Source of the DNA: Shouchella miscanthi
Lineage (GTDB): Bacteria; Bacillota; Bacilli; Bacillales; Bacillaceae_D
Assembly: GCF_007725405.1 (NCBI RefSeq)
Contig: NZ_CP042163.1
Location: forward strand, 3,286,001-3,350,000
Direction: 5' to 3'
DNA: 64,000 nt
In this document: positions 34,458 to 42,254 of the stretch, piece after piece
Numbering within the stretch: the stretch's first letter is position 1
Layout of the letters: each line of letters starts with the position of its first letter
Translations under genes and position numbers: made by a program
The notes under the pieces: generated by a model
Seen by the model: the letters and a program-made list of their open reading frames with translations, nothing else
Database searches by the model: none
Told to the model about the DNA's origin: nothing

Positions 34458-34467
34458 GTGTCACCTC

Positions 34468-35745
34468 CTACCAAGGGTTTGTTGAACTTAACCCCGCTTT
34501 CTTTGCAAATATAATGGTGTTCACAAAATAACGATCACCGTCCATATGATGATCGTTTTGCTTGATTGGTTTATCTTCGCCGCGTTTAGCCGCTTTCTGA
34601 TCCCACGTATAGGAGCTGAACTCCTTAAATGTTTCAATGCAACAGTCGTTGTAGAGAATGAGCATACGGTTCAGCGCGCTTGCTACGTTCTGTATACCGT
34701 TCGCTACATCGTTCTTTGCGTCTTGCACCCTAAAGCTATCTCTTTTAAGCTGAGCCTTAAAACTAGCAGCAGAGGGATCGACAATGACAGAGGATATGCG
34801 ATAACCATTTGTAAACTCTTTTAGATCACGGCTATACTCAACGTCCGTCTTCTGTTTGCCTTTCTCGCGACCATCGTAGTGGTATTCTTTCACCTTATAC
34901 CACGTGTTCTTTTCCTTGCCCCACAATCCAAATGTCGTAGGGTTCTGCGTTCCGTAGTCAATCGATACATAAAACTGCGAATAGCGCCGTTCCTCTGTAG
35001 GTACGACGTGATAATCTTTATTAAACATGTCATAGATAACGCCCTCAGCGAGTACCCATAGACCTAAGATATAGCGCTTATAGAATATGCCCGTGTACAT
35101 CCGCTTGTATCGCTCTTTAATCGCTTTTGAGAGCGAAAGGTTATCATCCATCGTAAAGTGTAAATGTAGCAGTCTTTTTTCGTGCTTAAGATCAAGAAAC
35201 TTCGTTTTGAACCAATGATGCGGTCCAGCAGGATTGCAGTTATACCACATCTTCGACCCGTCCACCGAACAACGCGCGGTTGCTTGGTTAACAAATGATT
35301 CAGGCATGAGCGCGACCTCATCAAAGAACATACCCGCAAGGGTAATACCTTGGATTAAGTCTTGACTACTTTCATCCTTACCACCAAAGATATAGAAGTA
35401 ATTTGCCTTACCTCTGAATGTAATGGACAAATAGTTATCTGCGCGGTGATCCTTAACGTGATAGCCCCTAGACTTGAGCATTCGCTTTAACGGTGTAATA
35501 ACGTTCCGTCTAAGCGCTCCTATCGTCTTACCAGACATGCCAAGGTTTTCCTCGTTGAATGTCTCCATTGCCCACATAATGTACGAGAGAGACATGACAA
35601 CCGTCTTACCCGCTCGGACTGAACCATCACATATGATGCCATCGTTATCTTTAAAAGGCGATGCATCTTGCCACCATGTTAATACCTTGAGTTGCTTCGT
35701 GCTGAACGGTTTAAATTTAAACAGCGCAGGTTTAAGCTTCTTCAT
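34468..35745 (-). CDS. terL: Terminase large subunit
   Basis: A 425-residue packaging ATPase/nuclease of PBSX/Terminase_3 type. Walker A is GSVRAGKTV (about residue 40), Walker B GMFFDEVALM, and the nuclease domain has FYVSIDYGTQNPT and VIVDPSAAS with the metal-binding aspartates. I use the internal ATG, since the upstream extension lies inside the small-subunit gene. Confidence 0.95.
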   Translation of the reverse strand: MKKLKPALFKFKPFSTKQLKVLTWWQDASPFKDNDGIICDGSVRAGKTVVMSLSYIMWAMETFNEENLGMSGKTIGALRRNVITPLKRMLKSRGYHVKDHRADNYLSITFRGKANYFYIFGGKDESSQDLIQGITLAGMFFDEVALMPESFVNQATARCSVDGSKMWYNCNPAGPHHWFKTKFLDLKHEKRLLHLHFTMDDNLSLSKAIKERYKRMYTGIFYKRYILGLWVLAEGVIYDMFNKDYHVVPTEERRYSQFYVSIDYGTQNPTTFGLWGKEKNTWYKVKEYHYDGREKGKQKTDVEYSRDLKEFTNGYRISSVIVDPSAASFKAQLKRDSFRVQDAKNDVANGIQNVASALNRMLILYNDCCIETFKEFSSYTWDQKAAKRGEDKPIKQNDHHMDGDRYFVNTIIFAKKAGLSSTNPW

Positions 35746-36538
35746 CGTTCCACACCTGCTCACTAGCGCCCTTTATCGCATCCATAAAGCCGTCATCTTC
35801 GTACTCTTCTTCATCATTAGAGAGGAGACTGACTTCCGCTTTTGTCTTGTTAACGTTAAGCTGCAACTGTTCTAACTTGAGTCTGCGAGTATCATCTTCA
35901 TGTGCCATATCGTTAAACTGTTTAATGGATGAGCGTAACTCTGCAATAGCTCTAGACTGCGCGCTCAAGAAGTTTGCTTGCTTATCCCATGCATATTGAT
36001 TGTCGTATTGAAGCTCTTCTGCAAAAGCAACCTTTACCAAGTTACCTTCTGAATCGACTTTCAAGCCACCCTTAACTTTCGTGAGCGCCCTTGTAGAATC
36101 ATTGGCATCGTTCACCCACATAATCTTTTGAGAACGCAAAATTGCGGCGTATTGTATTTGTATCTGATCCCACAAAAGATCAACAGGGTTTGCATCTTCA
36201 AGCATACCGATGATCTCCAATGTTTCTTTTGGCATGTAACGAGAAAAAAGCCCGTGCTTTAGCGCGGCACTGTTCCGTTCGGTAAATTGATTTTGTGGAT
36301 TGGGATTACCACTCCGATTCTGTTGTTTCTTTCTTGATTTATCTGGTGCGCTCTTTTTAGTAACGCTCCCTTTGCCATTAGTAACGTTACCATTGCGCTC
36401 CCATTCATCATGGCTCTTCCATTTGCGTATCTGAGACGGGGAACAACCTAACTCCTCCGCTATCTCTTTCAACGGCTTCTTTGTCTCTTTCCATATCTCA
36501 TACGCTTCGTCTCTTCTTGGATCTCTCTGTCTAGCCAT
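35732..36538 (-). CDS. terS: Terminase small subunit
   Basis: A 268-residue protein with an N-terminal helix-turn-helix (EIAEELGCSPSQIRKWKSHD), a basic linker rich in Lys/Asn, and a helical oligomerisation part. It recognises the packaging site. It overlaps the large-subunit gene. The size and domain order match PBSX/YqaS-type subunits. Confidence 0.9.
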   Translation of the reverse strand: MARQRDPRRDEAYEIWKETKKPLKEIAEELGCSPSQIRKWKSHDEWERNGNVTNGKGSVTKKSAPDKSRKKQQNRSGNPNPQNQFTERNSAALKHGLFSRYMPKETLEIIGMLEDANPVDLLWDQIQIQYAAILRSQKIMWVNDANDSTRALTKVKGGLKVDSEGNLVKVAFAEELQYDNQYAWDKQANFLSAQSRAIAELRSSIKQFNDMAHEDDTRRLKLEQLQLNVNKTKAEVSLLSNDEEEYEDDGFMDAIKGASEQVWNDEEA

Positions 36539-36574
36539 CTACATACACCTCTGCCCCCTTCTTTGCTGATCTAT

Positions 36575-36898
36575 TTAAATAATGCCACTATACAAACCTA
36601 CCGGCTTTGTATATCTATCATCGTTAACCAATAAGCGAATAAATTCATCTTTGTGTTCCAGATAGAACTCGCGCTCTTTATCGGTCATAGGTACAGACTC
36701 CGCTAAGTACTTCTTATCTAATCGTCTTGCAGTCAGCTTTATCCGCTCTCCATCCTCGAATTTTATCGTTTCAACTGAGAATTGAATTGCACTGTTTTCC
36801 ATTACCACAGATGCAGCAGGTGCCGCCCAATCTACACATGGTGTACCTACAACTCCACCAGTTTTATACCCTTTATAAACTCCATAACAATTCATCAT
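36575..36898 (-). CDS. Hypothetical phage protein before terS
   Basis: A 107-residue protein with GTPCVDWAAPAASVVMENS and a helical, charged C-terminus. GGGGTGAA precedes two tandem ATGs. It lies at the start of the packaging genes. No family was recognised. Confidence 0.65.
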   Translation of the reverse strand: MMNCYGVYKGYKTGGVVGTPCVDWAAPAASVVMENSAIQFSVETIKFEDGERIKLTARRLDKKYLAESVPMTDKEREFYLEHKDEFIRLLVNDDRYTKPVGLYSGII

Positions 36899-36914
36899 TT
36901 CACCCCTCAATTTT

Positions 36915-36946
36915 CATAATAAAAAAGCAGCCCCTCGGACTACTTT
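36915..36946 (-). terminator. Terminator, late leader region
   Basis: On the minus strand AGTAGTCC pairs with GGCTGCT around GAGG and TTTTTT follows. It lies over the 3' end of the 64-residue gene. Confidence 0.65.
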
Positions 36947-37134
36947 GCGTGGTATTTCATGTATCTCGCTTCTAAAGCTTGCGTTACGGCTACTGTCTCA
37001 CCCTCTGTGATGGTCTTGTTCTTGATCTTAGGCAGAATCGTATGTAGCCATTGCGCGAATTCCCTGTCTTGTTTCATGCGTTCCGCTTCAAGCTCAATGA
37101 TTACGTTTAAATCAGGTATCTTCTTTTTCTTCAC
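36940..37134 (-). CDS. Small helical phage protein
   Basis: A 64-residue basic/acidic helical protein (MKKKKIPDLNVIIELEAERM). It is followed at once by a terminator. No family was recognised. Confidence 0.6.
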   Translation of the reverse strand: MKKKKIPDLNVIIELEAERMKQDREFAQWLHTILPKIKNKTITEGETVAVTQALEARYMKYHAK

Positions 37135-37164
37135 AACCGCTCACCTCTTTTTCCATATCTTACA

Positions 37165-37542
37165 TTATTCCCGATCTAGCGACAATAAGGCTCTTGTGAT
37201 ACTTTCTATAGCTTGCTCTTCAAACACACAACCGCCCCCTATATCTTCTTTATCCTTGTTGATAGGCATAGTGTGTATGTGTAATAACTCATGTACTAAC
37301 GTATGCTCCATGTCATTGAGAGGAAATCCATCTGAGCCGTTCCAATCCATCGGATCTAGTATTTTAATTGCCGCTTCTCTCGACTCGTAAAGAGCATGTA
37401 TTTCACCAGCGCGACCAGTAACTTCAAATTCAACCAGCCGTTTTATCTTAGCTGTGATGATCCAATCCCTCAGTCTAAGTTTTCCTTGCCAGTATTCTAA
37501 ACGCTCTTGCAACTGTTCTTGCGTCAATATGACCTCTTCCAC
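37165..37542 (-). CDS. Putative phage metallopeptidase (HELLH)
   Basis: A 125-residue protein with VHELLHIHT (about residues 87-95), an HExxH zinc motif, followed by FEEQAIES as possible third ligand. It is close to the small phage proteins of SprT/minimal gluzincin type. A broken copy of its N-terminus lies at 261-350 in the remnant prophage. The substrate is unknown. Confidence 0.7.
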   Translation of the reverse strand: MEEVILTQEQLQERLEYWQGKLRLRDWIITAKIKRLVEFEVTGRAGEIHALYESREAAIKILDPMDWNGSDGFPLNDMEHTLVHELLHIHTMPINKDKEDIGGGCVFEEQAIESITRALLSLDRE

Positions 37543-37563
37543 CTAAACCCCTCCTCTTTAACA

Positions 37564-37603
37564 CACAAAAAGAGAACCGCCTCGTAAGGTAGTCCTCTTT
37601 TCA
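37564..37603 (-). terminator. Terminator, late leader region
   Basis: On the minus strand AAAAGAGGAC pairs with GTTCTCTTTT around a 14-base loop that ends in a GC stem, followed by TGTG. It stands after the 135-residue gene. Confidence 0.65.
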
Positions 37604-37607
37604 GGTA

Positions 37608-38015
37608 TCACATTCTGACTTTCTGAACAATTCTATTAGATATTTGAACAATTCTGTTACTCGCGTTTATTTGTTTGTCTTTTTCAACCTCAAATTTTTC
37701 AGAATCTGTCTTGATGTTAACTGTATCAAGAGTATCAGACATACCTTGAGTAGCGTCGACAAACTGCCTATAAGCTTCGATTAGCTCATTGTGCTCTTGT
37801 TTCAATTCAATGGGAGCTTCAAGCCTCTTTAAATCCTTAAACTGATTTTCAAATTCCATTATACCTTCTTTATAAATCTCTTTCACTGCTATAACTTCAC
37901 TTAACCCTTTCGGTTCAGCAGTTTTAAACTTTTCGCTTGTAGCGGTCATCCTTTGTCCTATTGCCGCAACAGCAAGCATGTATTTCTTAATAGCTTGGTT
38001 TAATTTAACTTTCAA
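37608..38015 (-). CDS. Hypothetical helical protein
   Basis: A 135-residue, almost wholly helical protein with repeated charged segments (EIYKEGIMEFENQFKDLKRL). It resembles small periplasmic-type four-helix proteins but has no cleavable signal peptide. It is bracketed by terminators. No function can be assigned. Confidence 0.6.
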   Translation of the reverse strand: MKVKLNQAIKKYMLAVAAIGQRMTATSEKFKTAEPKGLSEVIAVKEIYKEGIMEFENQFKDLKRLEAPIELKQEHNELIEAYRQFVDATQGMSDTLDTVNIKTDSEKFEVEKDKQINASNRIVQISNRIVQKVRM

Positions 38016-38064
38016 TACAAAAACCCCCTTTCCGCACTATTCGACATCAAAGAGGATTATCCTG

Positions 38065-38184
38065 TTATTTTTTCACACACCCTGCCCCATACGTACAAAA
38101 CATTCTTGTCTTTTCCTCTGTCTCGTATATCTTCTGGGCAAATACGCATTTTACGCAATCTTTATTGGGATCGATCTTCTTCAT
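38065..38184 (-). CDS. 39-residue Cys-rich phage peptide
   Basis: The frame reads MKKIDPNKDCVKCVFAQK and ends MFCTYGAGCVKK, so four cysteines could bind zinc. AAGGAG lies 7 bases before the ATG. A small zinc-finger protein of unknown role. Confidence 0.6.
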   Translation of the reverse strand: MKKIDPNKDCVKCVFAQKIYETEEKTRMFCTYGAGCVKK

Positions 38185-38204
38185 GTTTATTCTCCTTAAG
38201 AGCG

Positions 38205-38234
38205 AATATAAAAAGACGTCCGCTAGGACGCCTT
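38205..38234 (-). terminator. Terminator, late leader region
   Basis: On the minus strand GGCGTCC-TAGC-GGACGTC is followed by TTTTTAT, a strong terminator behind the RyR-domain gene. Confidence 0.8.
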
Positions 38235-38569
38235 TACTTAGCTGAATCGACTACCGCCTTGAATAAGTAGTCCTTTACACGTTGTTCTTTCGGTAACTCG
38301 CTATAAGCGACGAAACAAGGATGCTCTTTCTTCTCTGGATCTTTTATAGCTCCATACTTCCATCCGTTCTCTTGTTTATCTTTCATCCAGTTCTCATGGG
38401 ATTGTTCTGGCGTCACATCATTTTCTAAGTGAAAACAAACGCCATTGATTGCACTATCCTTTTGCCACTGCGGAGCTTCCTCCCATTTCGGTTGGCTCTG
38501 ATCTCCTGTTGCTTGACAATAGGCACGATTGACTTCATGCGCTGTTTTCGCTATTTGTTCTATGTTCAT
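38234..38569 (-). CDS. RyR-domain protein
   Basis: A 111-residue protein that matches the RyR repeat seen in phages: VNRAYCQATGDQSQPKWEEA, SAINGVCFHL, SHENWMKDKQENGWKYG and KDYLFKAVVDS. The domain is named after the ryanodine receptor; in phages its function is not established. It is the first gene after the late leader RNA. Confidence 0.85.
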   Translation of the reverse strand: MNIEQIAKTAHEVNRAYCQATGDQSQPKWEEAPQWQKDSAINGVCFHLENDVTPEQSHENWMKDKQENGWKYGAIKDPEKKEHPCFVAYSELPKEQRVKDYLFKAVVDSAK

Positions 38570-38591
38570 TTAATTCATCTCCTTTTAATAT

Positions 38592-38632
38592 AAAAAGCGC
38601 ATACGGCTATTAAGCTCGTACACGCTTCTTTT
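38592..38632 (-). terminator. Terminator at the end of the late leader RNA
   Basis: On the minus strand AAGCGTGTACG pairs with CGTATGCGCTT over 11 positions (two G-U pairs) and TTTTTAT follows. It divides the structured leader from the first late gene. Confidence 0.8.
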
Positions 38633-38639
38633 TTGTTTG

Positions 38640-39015
38640 TTCATCGGGTTAGGATTTGCACCTAACAAAGTATAGGATAGGCGTGACATCAGACGCCTCG
38701 TTTTACTGCTATGGGTAGGTGTACGGTTACTCAAAAGAGCAAAGGACACGACTTTCCACCTCTATTCGGCTGTGTTCCTACCTTACTTACTGATCCCCGA
38801 ATAGCTCTCCTATACCTGATTAACGTCTACCTATTCCGTCACCGATGTGTAGTTTTTCACGCTTGCGTAAGCAAGACCACTGGAGTGAGGGGCTTATCTT
38901 GCTTACGGTACGTGATATTATAGGTTTGCACTCCACGTGAGGCATGGACAGCCCAATCTTTGTGCGCATTACACGCCTCTAGCCCCAATATGGAGTGCGG
39001 AATAAGTTATATCGT
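38640..39015 (-). ncRNA. Structured late leader RNA with tRNA-like domain
   Basis: No gene fits these 375 bases, but the minus strand is full of paired segments. First GCACTCCA...TGGAGTGC (8 bp) enclosing GAGGC/GCCTC; then CGTAAGCAAGA...TCTTGCTTACG (11 bp); then a tRNA-like domain: CATCGG/CCGATG acceptor, TG, D-arm ACG-GAATAGGTAGA-CGT almost as in bacterial tRNA-Leu, a long GTATAGG/CCTATAC stem in place of the anticodon stem, inner CTATTCGG/CCGAATAG and GGCGT/ACGCC, and T-arm GTTAGG-TGCAAAT-CCTAAC, followed by ACA. Known large phage RNAs (GOLLD, ROOL) or an antiterminator RNA are possible relatives. Confidence 0.7.
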
Positions 39016-39017
39016 AT

Positions 39018-39087
39018 TGGGTATTATCCCATACTTACATATTACTATGGATTTAGGGTCGAAAACTGCAAACTTACTGCAAACTTA
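39018..39087 (-). promoter_or_regulatory. Late promoter with paired activator sites
   Basis: On the minus strand two exact AGTTTGCAGT repeats start 11 bases apart (complement of 39065-39074 and 39076-39085), and about 37 bases downstream lies an extended -10, TGGGATAAT (GATAAT, complement of 39023-39028). There is no -35 consensus, so an activator is probably needed. A related copy exists at 1447-1524. Confidence 0.65.
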
Positions 39088-39525
39088 CACCCATCCAATT
39101 ATGTGCCCTATTTCTTCTAACACTTTTTTTCGGTAATAATGACATGTTCTTTCACTCACATTTATCATGTCAGCAACTTGAATTGCAGAATAATTTTTTC
39201 CGCTCCAATATTTAACCCTCACAAATTTCATTTGATTTTTATCTAACCCGTTATATACCCTTTCGATCGCATCAGCTATCTCTTCATAATTTCTAAGTTT
39301 ACGATCTTCAACAAGACGGGTTGCAATTCGCTCTGTTTGTCGCGAAATTGCTCGTACGCTGTTTACCCCCTTCCCTTGGTTTTCATCTACATATTCTTGA
39401 TAAGGGTAAAGCAATTCCATTCTGCGCTTTTCTATTTCTTTCACGATATGAGGGTATTGGTATAACTCAGCCTCCACATGTTTTAACCTTGAATTATAAG
39501 CTTTTCTTTCTGCGATTGCTGTCAT
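39085..39525 (-). CDS. ArpU/RinA-like late transcription regulator
   Basis: A 146-residue protein whose C-terminal part (YWSGKNYSAIQVADMINVS, ERTCHYYRKKV) is a sigma-70 region-4-like helix-turn-helix, as in ArpU-type late regulators. The N-terminal half is helical. It is placed directly before the late promoter, and its stop codon overlaps the first activator repeat. It most likely activates late transcription. Confidence 0.8.
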   Translation of the reverse strand: MTAIAERKAYNSRLKHVEAELYQYPHIVKEIEKRRMELLYPYQEYVDENQGKGVNSVRAISRQTERIATRLVEDRKLRNYEEIADAIERVYNGLDKNQMKFVRVKYWSGKNYSAIQVADMINVSERTCHYYRKKVLEEIGHIIGWV

Positions 39526-39539
39526 TAAGAACCCCCCTA

Positions 39540-40253
39540 TTATTCGTTGATACGTGCATCTTTAGCCATCTTCTTTAGTAACCAATACGATTGTTCACTC
39601 TTATGCTCTTCCGCATGACAAGCGGCGCACAGAAGCACAATGTTACTCTCTACATGAAGTCCACCTTTTGAAAATCGTTCTTTATGATGAAAATGCAATC
39701 TGTTTTCACTAAAACATTTAGTGCACTTGTTACGATCACGCTTCCTAACTTCGTTTTTTATAAATTCTGGTATAGTGCGTTCTGCTTCAAACCCTTTTGT
39801 TCTCCTGCCTAGGTACATTCTTAATCGATGTATTTCATTTTTCGTGATCATGAGATCACTTATATATCTATCCGCAATCCAATTTGGCACTTTTTTACGA
39901 CGCTCGTATCTCTTAAGTTCGTCCGCAAATATTCCAATCCGATGACTCATTTTGTTAGTGTTATAGCCTCGTAACATTCGAAACCCTTGTATCTCTGCCC
40001 CGGTGTATTCTAGTTCATCTGGTTGTCTCTGATTTTGTGCAGCTTTATAGTTAGTGAGTGTCTGCCGTTCTTCATGAACTATAGCAACCCCTTTATTCTC
40101 AGTGACGTAATCCCAATATTCTTGAATACTGATGTTATAATGGCCTAAGAAGTCTGTTAGGGAGATTGAGCCTTTTGGGTTGCGTCTCATGCTTCTAAAT
40201 TCTTCTACAGTCAGCTCTTCAAATGGTTTTTCTATGAAATCGACTTTACTCAT
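39540..40253 (-). CDS. HNH endonuclease-domain protein
   Basis: A 237-residue protein. The C-terminal 70 residues carry an HNH motif with zinc Cys pairs (KCTKCFSENRLHFHHKERF, LLCAACHAEEHK). The N-terminal part is helical and may bind DNA. It lies in the DNA-metabolism block between a hypothetical gene and the late regulator. A role in packaging cleavage or as a homing-type nuclease is possible. Confidence 0.8.
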   Translation of the reverse strand: MSKVDFIEKPFEELTVEEFRSMRRNPKGSISLTDFLGHYNISIQEYWDYVTENKGVAIVHEERQTLTNYKAAQNQRQPDELEYTGAEIQGFRMLRGYNTNKMSHRIGIFADELKRYERRKKVPNWIADRYISDLMITKNEIHRLRMYLGRRTKGFEAERTIPEFIKNEVRKRDRNKCTKCFSENRLHFHHKERFSKGGLHVESNIVLLCAACHAEEHKSEQSYWLLKKMAKDARINE

Positions 40254-40269
40254 GCACTCTCCCCTTTTC

Positions 40270-40611
40270 TTAACCGGTTTCGTTCTGCCACCTCAATATG
40301 CTTTGTAACAGGCTTGCTTCGGTTCGTGTGTTGTTCATGCTGTCTAGCCCTGCCTTATACATTTCTCTAGCTATATCACGCTTAAAACGAAGTTCTGCTA
40401 TGTCTTTTTGCCCCTTTGCTAATTCAAGAATGAGTGTAGCCGGGTACTTTCGATCATCTTTTAACCTCAAGATCTCCTGCCTTAACGCAATCTTGTATGC
40501 TTTTTCCGTTTCTGCTTTATCTTTCGCTAGATTAAAGATCTTTTTACTGGTCACATCTAGCCTCTGCTGCACCTCTCGCATTGACTGGATGACGCTTTGT
40601 AAATCACTCAT
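40270..40611 (-). CDS. Hypothetical helical phage protein
   Basis: A 113-residue almost fully helical protein (QSVIQSMREVQQRLD, REMYKAGLDSMNNTR). It overlaps the neighbour gene by 8 bases. No family was recognised. Confidence 0.6.
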   Translation of the reverse strand: MSDLQSVIQSMREVQQRLDVTSKKIFNLAKDKAETEKAYKIALRQEILRLKDDRKYPATLILELAKGQKDIAELRFKRDIAREMYKAGLDSMNNTRTEASLLQSILRWQNETG

Positions 40612-40807
40612 ATAAAGCTGCTAAGGTTTTATACCGATCATCCTGCTCCATCCACCAAAGAACATCCCAAGCCTCTAATAAAATTCGGTATGATTCCGGT
40701 AATGAAATTGGATTAGTTGATGCATACCCTTCAGCAAGAAGTCTTAACTGTTTAATATAGCGGTTGTCTATTCCTCTTATCGAAAGATCATACTCAAAAC
40801 TATTCAT
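40604..40807 (-). CDS. Hypothetical small phage protein
   Basis: A 67-residue protein starting at the ATG that overlaps the stop codon of the nuclease gene before it (ATGA), so translation is coupled. Helical pattern with YRILLEAWDVLWWMEQ. No function known. Confidence 0.6.
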   Translation of the reverse strand: MNSFEYDLSIRGIDNRYIKQLRLLAEGYASTNPISLPESYRILLEAWDVLWWMEQDDRYKTLAALYE

Positions 40808-41238
40808 TTCCTCACCCAACCCTTTTTATTGTTCTTCTGCCAGACAACCAACTCTATGCCCATTACGCTCTCAAACATCTTCTTAACGAGTGGAAAGCGT
40901 TCATTTGCGTATCCTTTTACGTCAATGACTTCCTCTTTGCCATCTTTATAAGTCACTTTGAAATCTGCAGTATACTTCCATGGCTGGCGCATCCTCTTAC
41001 CTGTGCCGCTACACAACGTGCATTTGTTCATTCTGAGCGTTTTTTTATTCTCGACCTTCCCATTACCCTCACATCGGTAACACGGCACAGAAAAGGCGCT
41101 CAAGAGCGTGTACTGCGGTTGTAATTCAATTGCTTTTACGTTCTCGTCTGACCTTAGCAGGAGATAGAACTCACCTTCTGCCTTGGAGTCGAATTCATTT
41201 CCGTAGTAGCTTGTCTTTCTGCTTTTTATCTTTGCCAT
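40804..41238 (-). CDS. DUF1064 VSR-like endonuclease
   Basis: A 144-residue protein with the DUF1064 pattern: FDSKAEGEFYLLL, a zinc-ribbon insertion (CYRCEGNGK...CTLCSGTGK), YTADFKVTYKDGKEEVIDVK and ELVVWQKN. The D-x(n)-D-x-K residues form the PD-(D/E)xK active site. Such proteins are thought to act as phage resolvase or repair nucleases. Confidence 0.85.
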   Translation of the reverse strand: MAKIKSRKTSYYGNEFDSKAEGEFYLLLRSDENVKAIELQPQYTLLSAFSVPCYRCEGNGKVENKKTLRMNKCTLCSGTGKRMRQPWKYTADFKVTYKDGKEEVIDVKGYANERFPLVKKMFESVMGIELVVWQKNNKKGWVRK

Positions 41239-41344
41239 TGCGCCGCTCCTCTCTTCCCATTAGAGCAAGAGCAATGGAACAATATACAATCACTGCTGCT
41301 AGTAATATAAATGAGCTAATAAATATCTTTGGTAAATGGATCAC
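41195..41344 (-). CDS. 49-residue single-span membrane peptide
   Basis: The frame starts at GTG seven bases behind GAGGAG and reads MIHLPKIFISSFILLAAVIV, a membrane helix, followed by a Lys/Arg-rich tail. It overlaps the start of the nuclease gene. The function is unknown. Confidence 0.5.
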   Translation of the reverse strand: MIHLPKIFISSFILLAAVIVYCSIALALMGREERRNGKDKKQKDKLLRK

Positions 41345-41520
41345 ACTTCTTGCTCCTCTCCGCATCCCTTACAGGTTCTTGTCCACTCGCTTTTCGCCAC
41401 TCTCAGCTTGAATCTTCCATCACCACATTCACACCGTCCATGTCTCATTCTGACCTCCGGCTCAGGAGCAGGACCCTCTCTCTGCTCCCTTACCGCATCA
41501 GACCATTTAGGTTTCACCAT
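41341..41520 (-). CDS. Small zinc-ribbon protein
   Basis: A 59-residue protein starting MVKPKWSDAVREQRE at an ATG that overlaps the dUTPase stop codon (TAATGG). It has the Cys pairs CECG and CKGCG of a zinc ribbon. The role is unknown. Confidence 0.6.
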   Translation of the reverse strand: MVKPKWSDAVREQREGPAPEPEVRMRHGRCECGDGRFKLRVAKSEWTRTCKGCGEEQEV

Positions 41521-42095
41521 TAATAGCCGTTTGCTTGCCGTTCGTGGTTGATTTTGTTCTTGTCTAAGTAGGCTTGTTCGATCTCTTCCCATGTGAATCC
41601 AAGACTTTCTCCTATCACCAAGAAGATATTTAACATGCTTTTGAAATTTCCGACCGTATTGTAAGCACTAAAGTCACCGACCTTATCAAACATACGTAAG
41701 AAATAGTTGGTCACATTTTCTTGATCTTTTGCATCATCATGGTAGAAATAAATGTTATCCACTAATCCATTTAATTCAGGATCTATGACAGAATTCCCTA
41801 TACTCAATACAAAGTGCAGGCAGTCTACATACTCTTCGAGGAGTGGATTATAAGGTGCTGGATATGCACCTAGTTTTAATTCTGGGTCACTGTATTTCAT
41901 TCTCGGTGCAAAAGTTCTCGCCTTCTGATTCTCGCTCCAAAACTTAAACCCTCTCCACTCGTTGGCGCACTCTCCTAGCTCTACTAGAAGGGCTAGGATG
42001 CGTTCAGGCAAAAGATCTTTGCCTTGGAGTTCTTTCTTTTCAATGATTGCCTCGTCTAGTTCTTTTTGTATTTGAAACAGCTTTGTTAGATTCAT
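41520..42095 (-). CDS. dUTP diphosphatase, dimeric all-alpha type
   Basis: A 191-residue enzyme of the dUTPase_2/MazG fold. ALLVELGECANEWRGFKFWS holds the Glu residues that bind magnesium, EEYVDCLHFVLSIGN the second metal motif, and YLDKNKINHERQANGY the usual C-terminal signature. It removes dUTP to keep uracil out of phage DNA. Confidence 0.92.
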   Translation of the reverse strand: MNLTKLFQIQKELDEAIIEKKELQGKDLLPERILALLVELGECANEWRGFKFWSENQKARTFAPRMKYSDPELKLGAYPAPYNPLLEEYVDCLHFVLSIGNSVIDPELNGLVDNIYFYHDDAKDQENVTNYFLRMFDKVGDFSAYNTVGNFKSMLNIFLVIGESLGFTWEEIEQAYLDKNKINHERQANGY

Positions 42096-42104
42096 AAGCG
42101 CCTC

Positions 42105-42254
42105 CTAAAATATAATGGTTACTGCCATTGCCGCTATTGCTACACATGTCACCAAGCTATATGTTCGTTTGTCTTCTTCGTGTTTTTCTCCGATTGTTCC
42201 GAGTCCAAATATTACGATCATGATTGCTAAAATGATTTGAAATGTAATTAACAT
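42105..42254 (-). CDS. 49-residue two-span membrane peptide
   Basis: The frame reads MLITFQIILAIMIVIFGLG, then a polar linker and a second helix (VTCVAIAAMAVTIIF). CAGGAGATG precedes the start. It overlaps the end of the upstream nuclease-like gene by 7 bases. No function known. Confidence 0.55.
   Translation of the reverse strand: MLITFQIILAIMIVIFGLGTIGEKHEEDKRTYSLVTCVAIAAMAVTIIF

Noticed and set aside
38640-38850. Ordinary tRNA-Leu or group I intron-containing tRNA
   Set aside because: Acceptor, D- and T-arms are tRNA-like, but no anticodon arm can be formed and the insert of about 120 bases is too short for a group I intron and shows other stems.
38711-38923. 70-codon plus-strand frame in the late leader
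   Set aside because: It has no ribosome binding site, and the region is explained better by minus-strand RNA stems.
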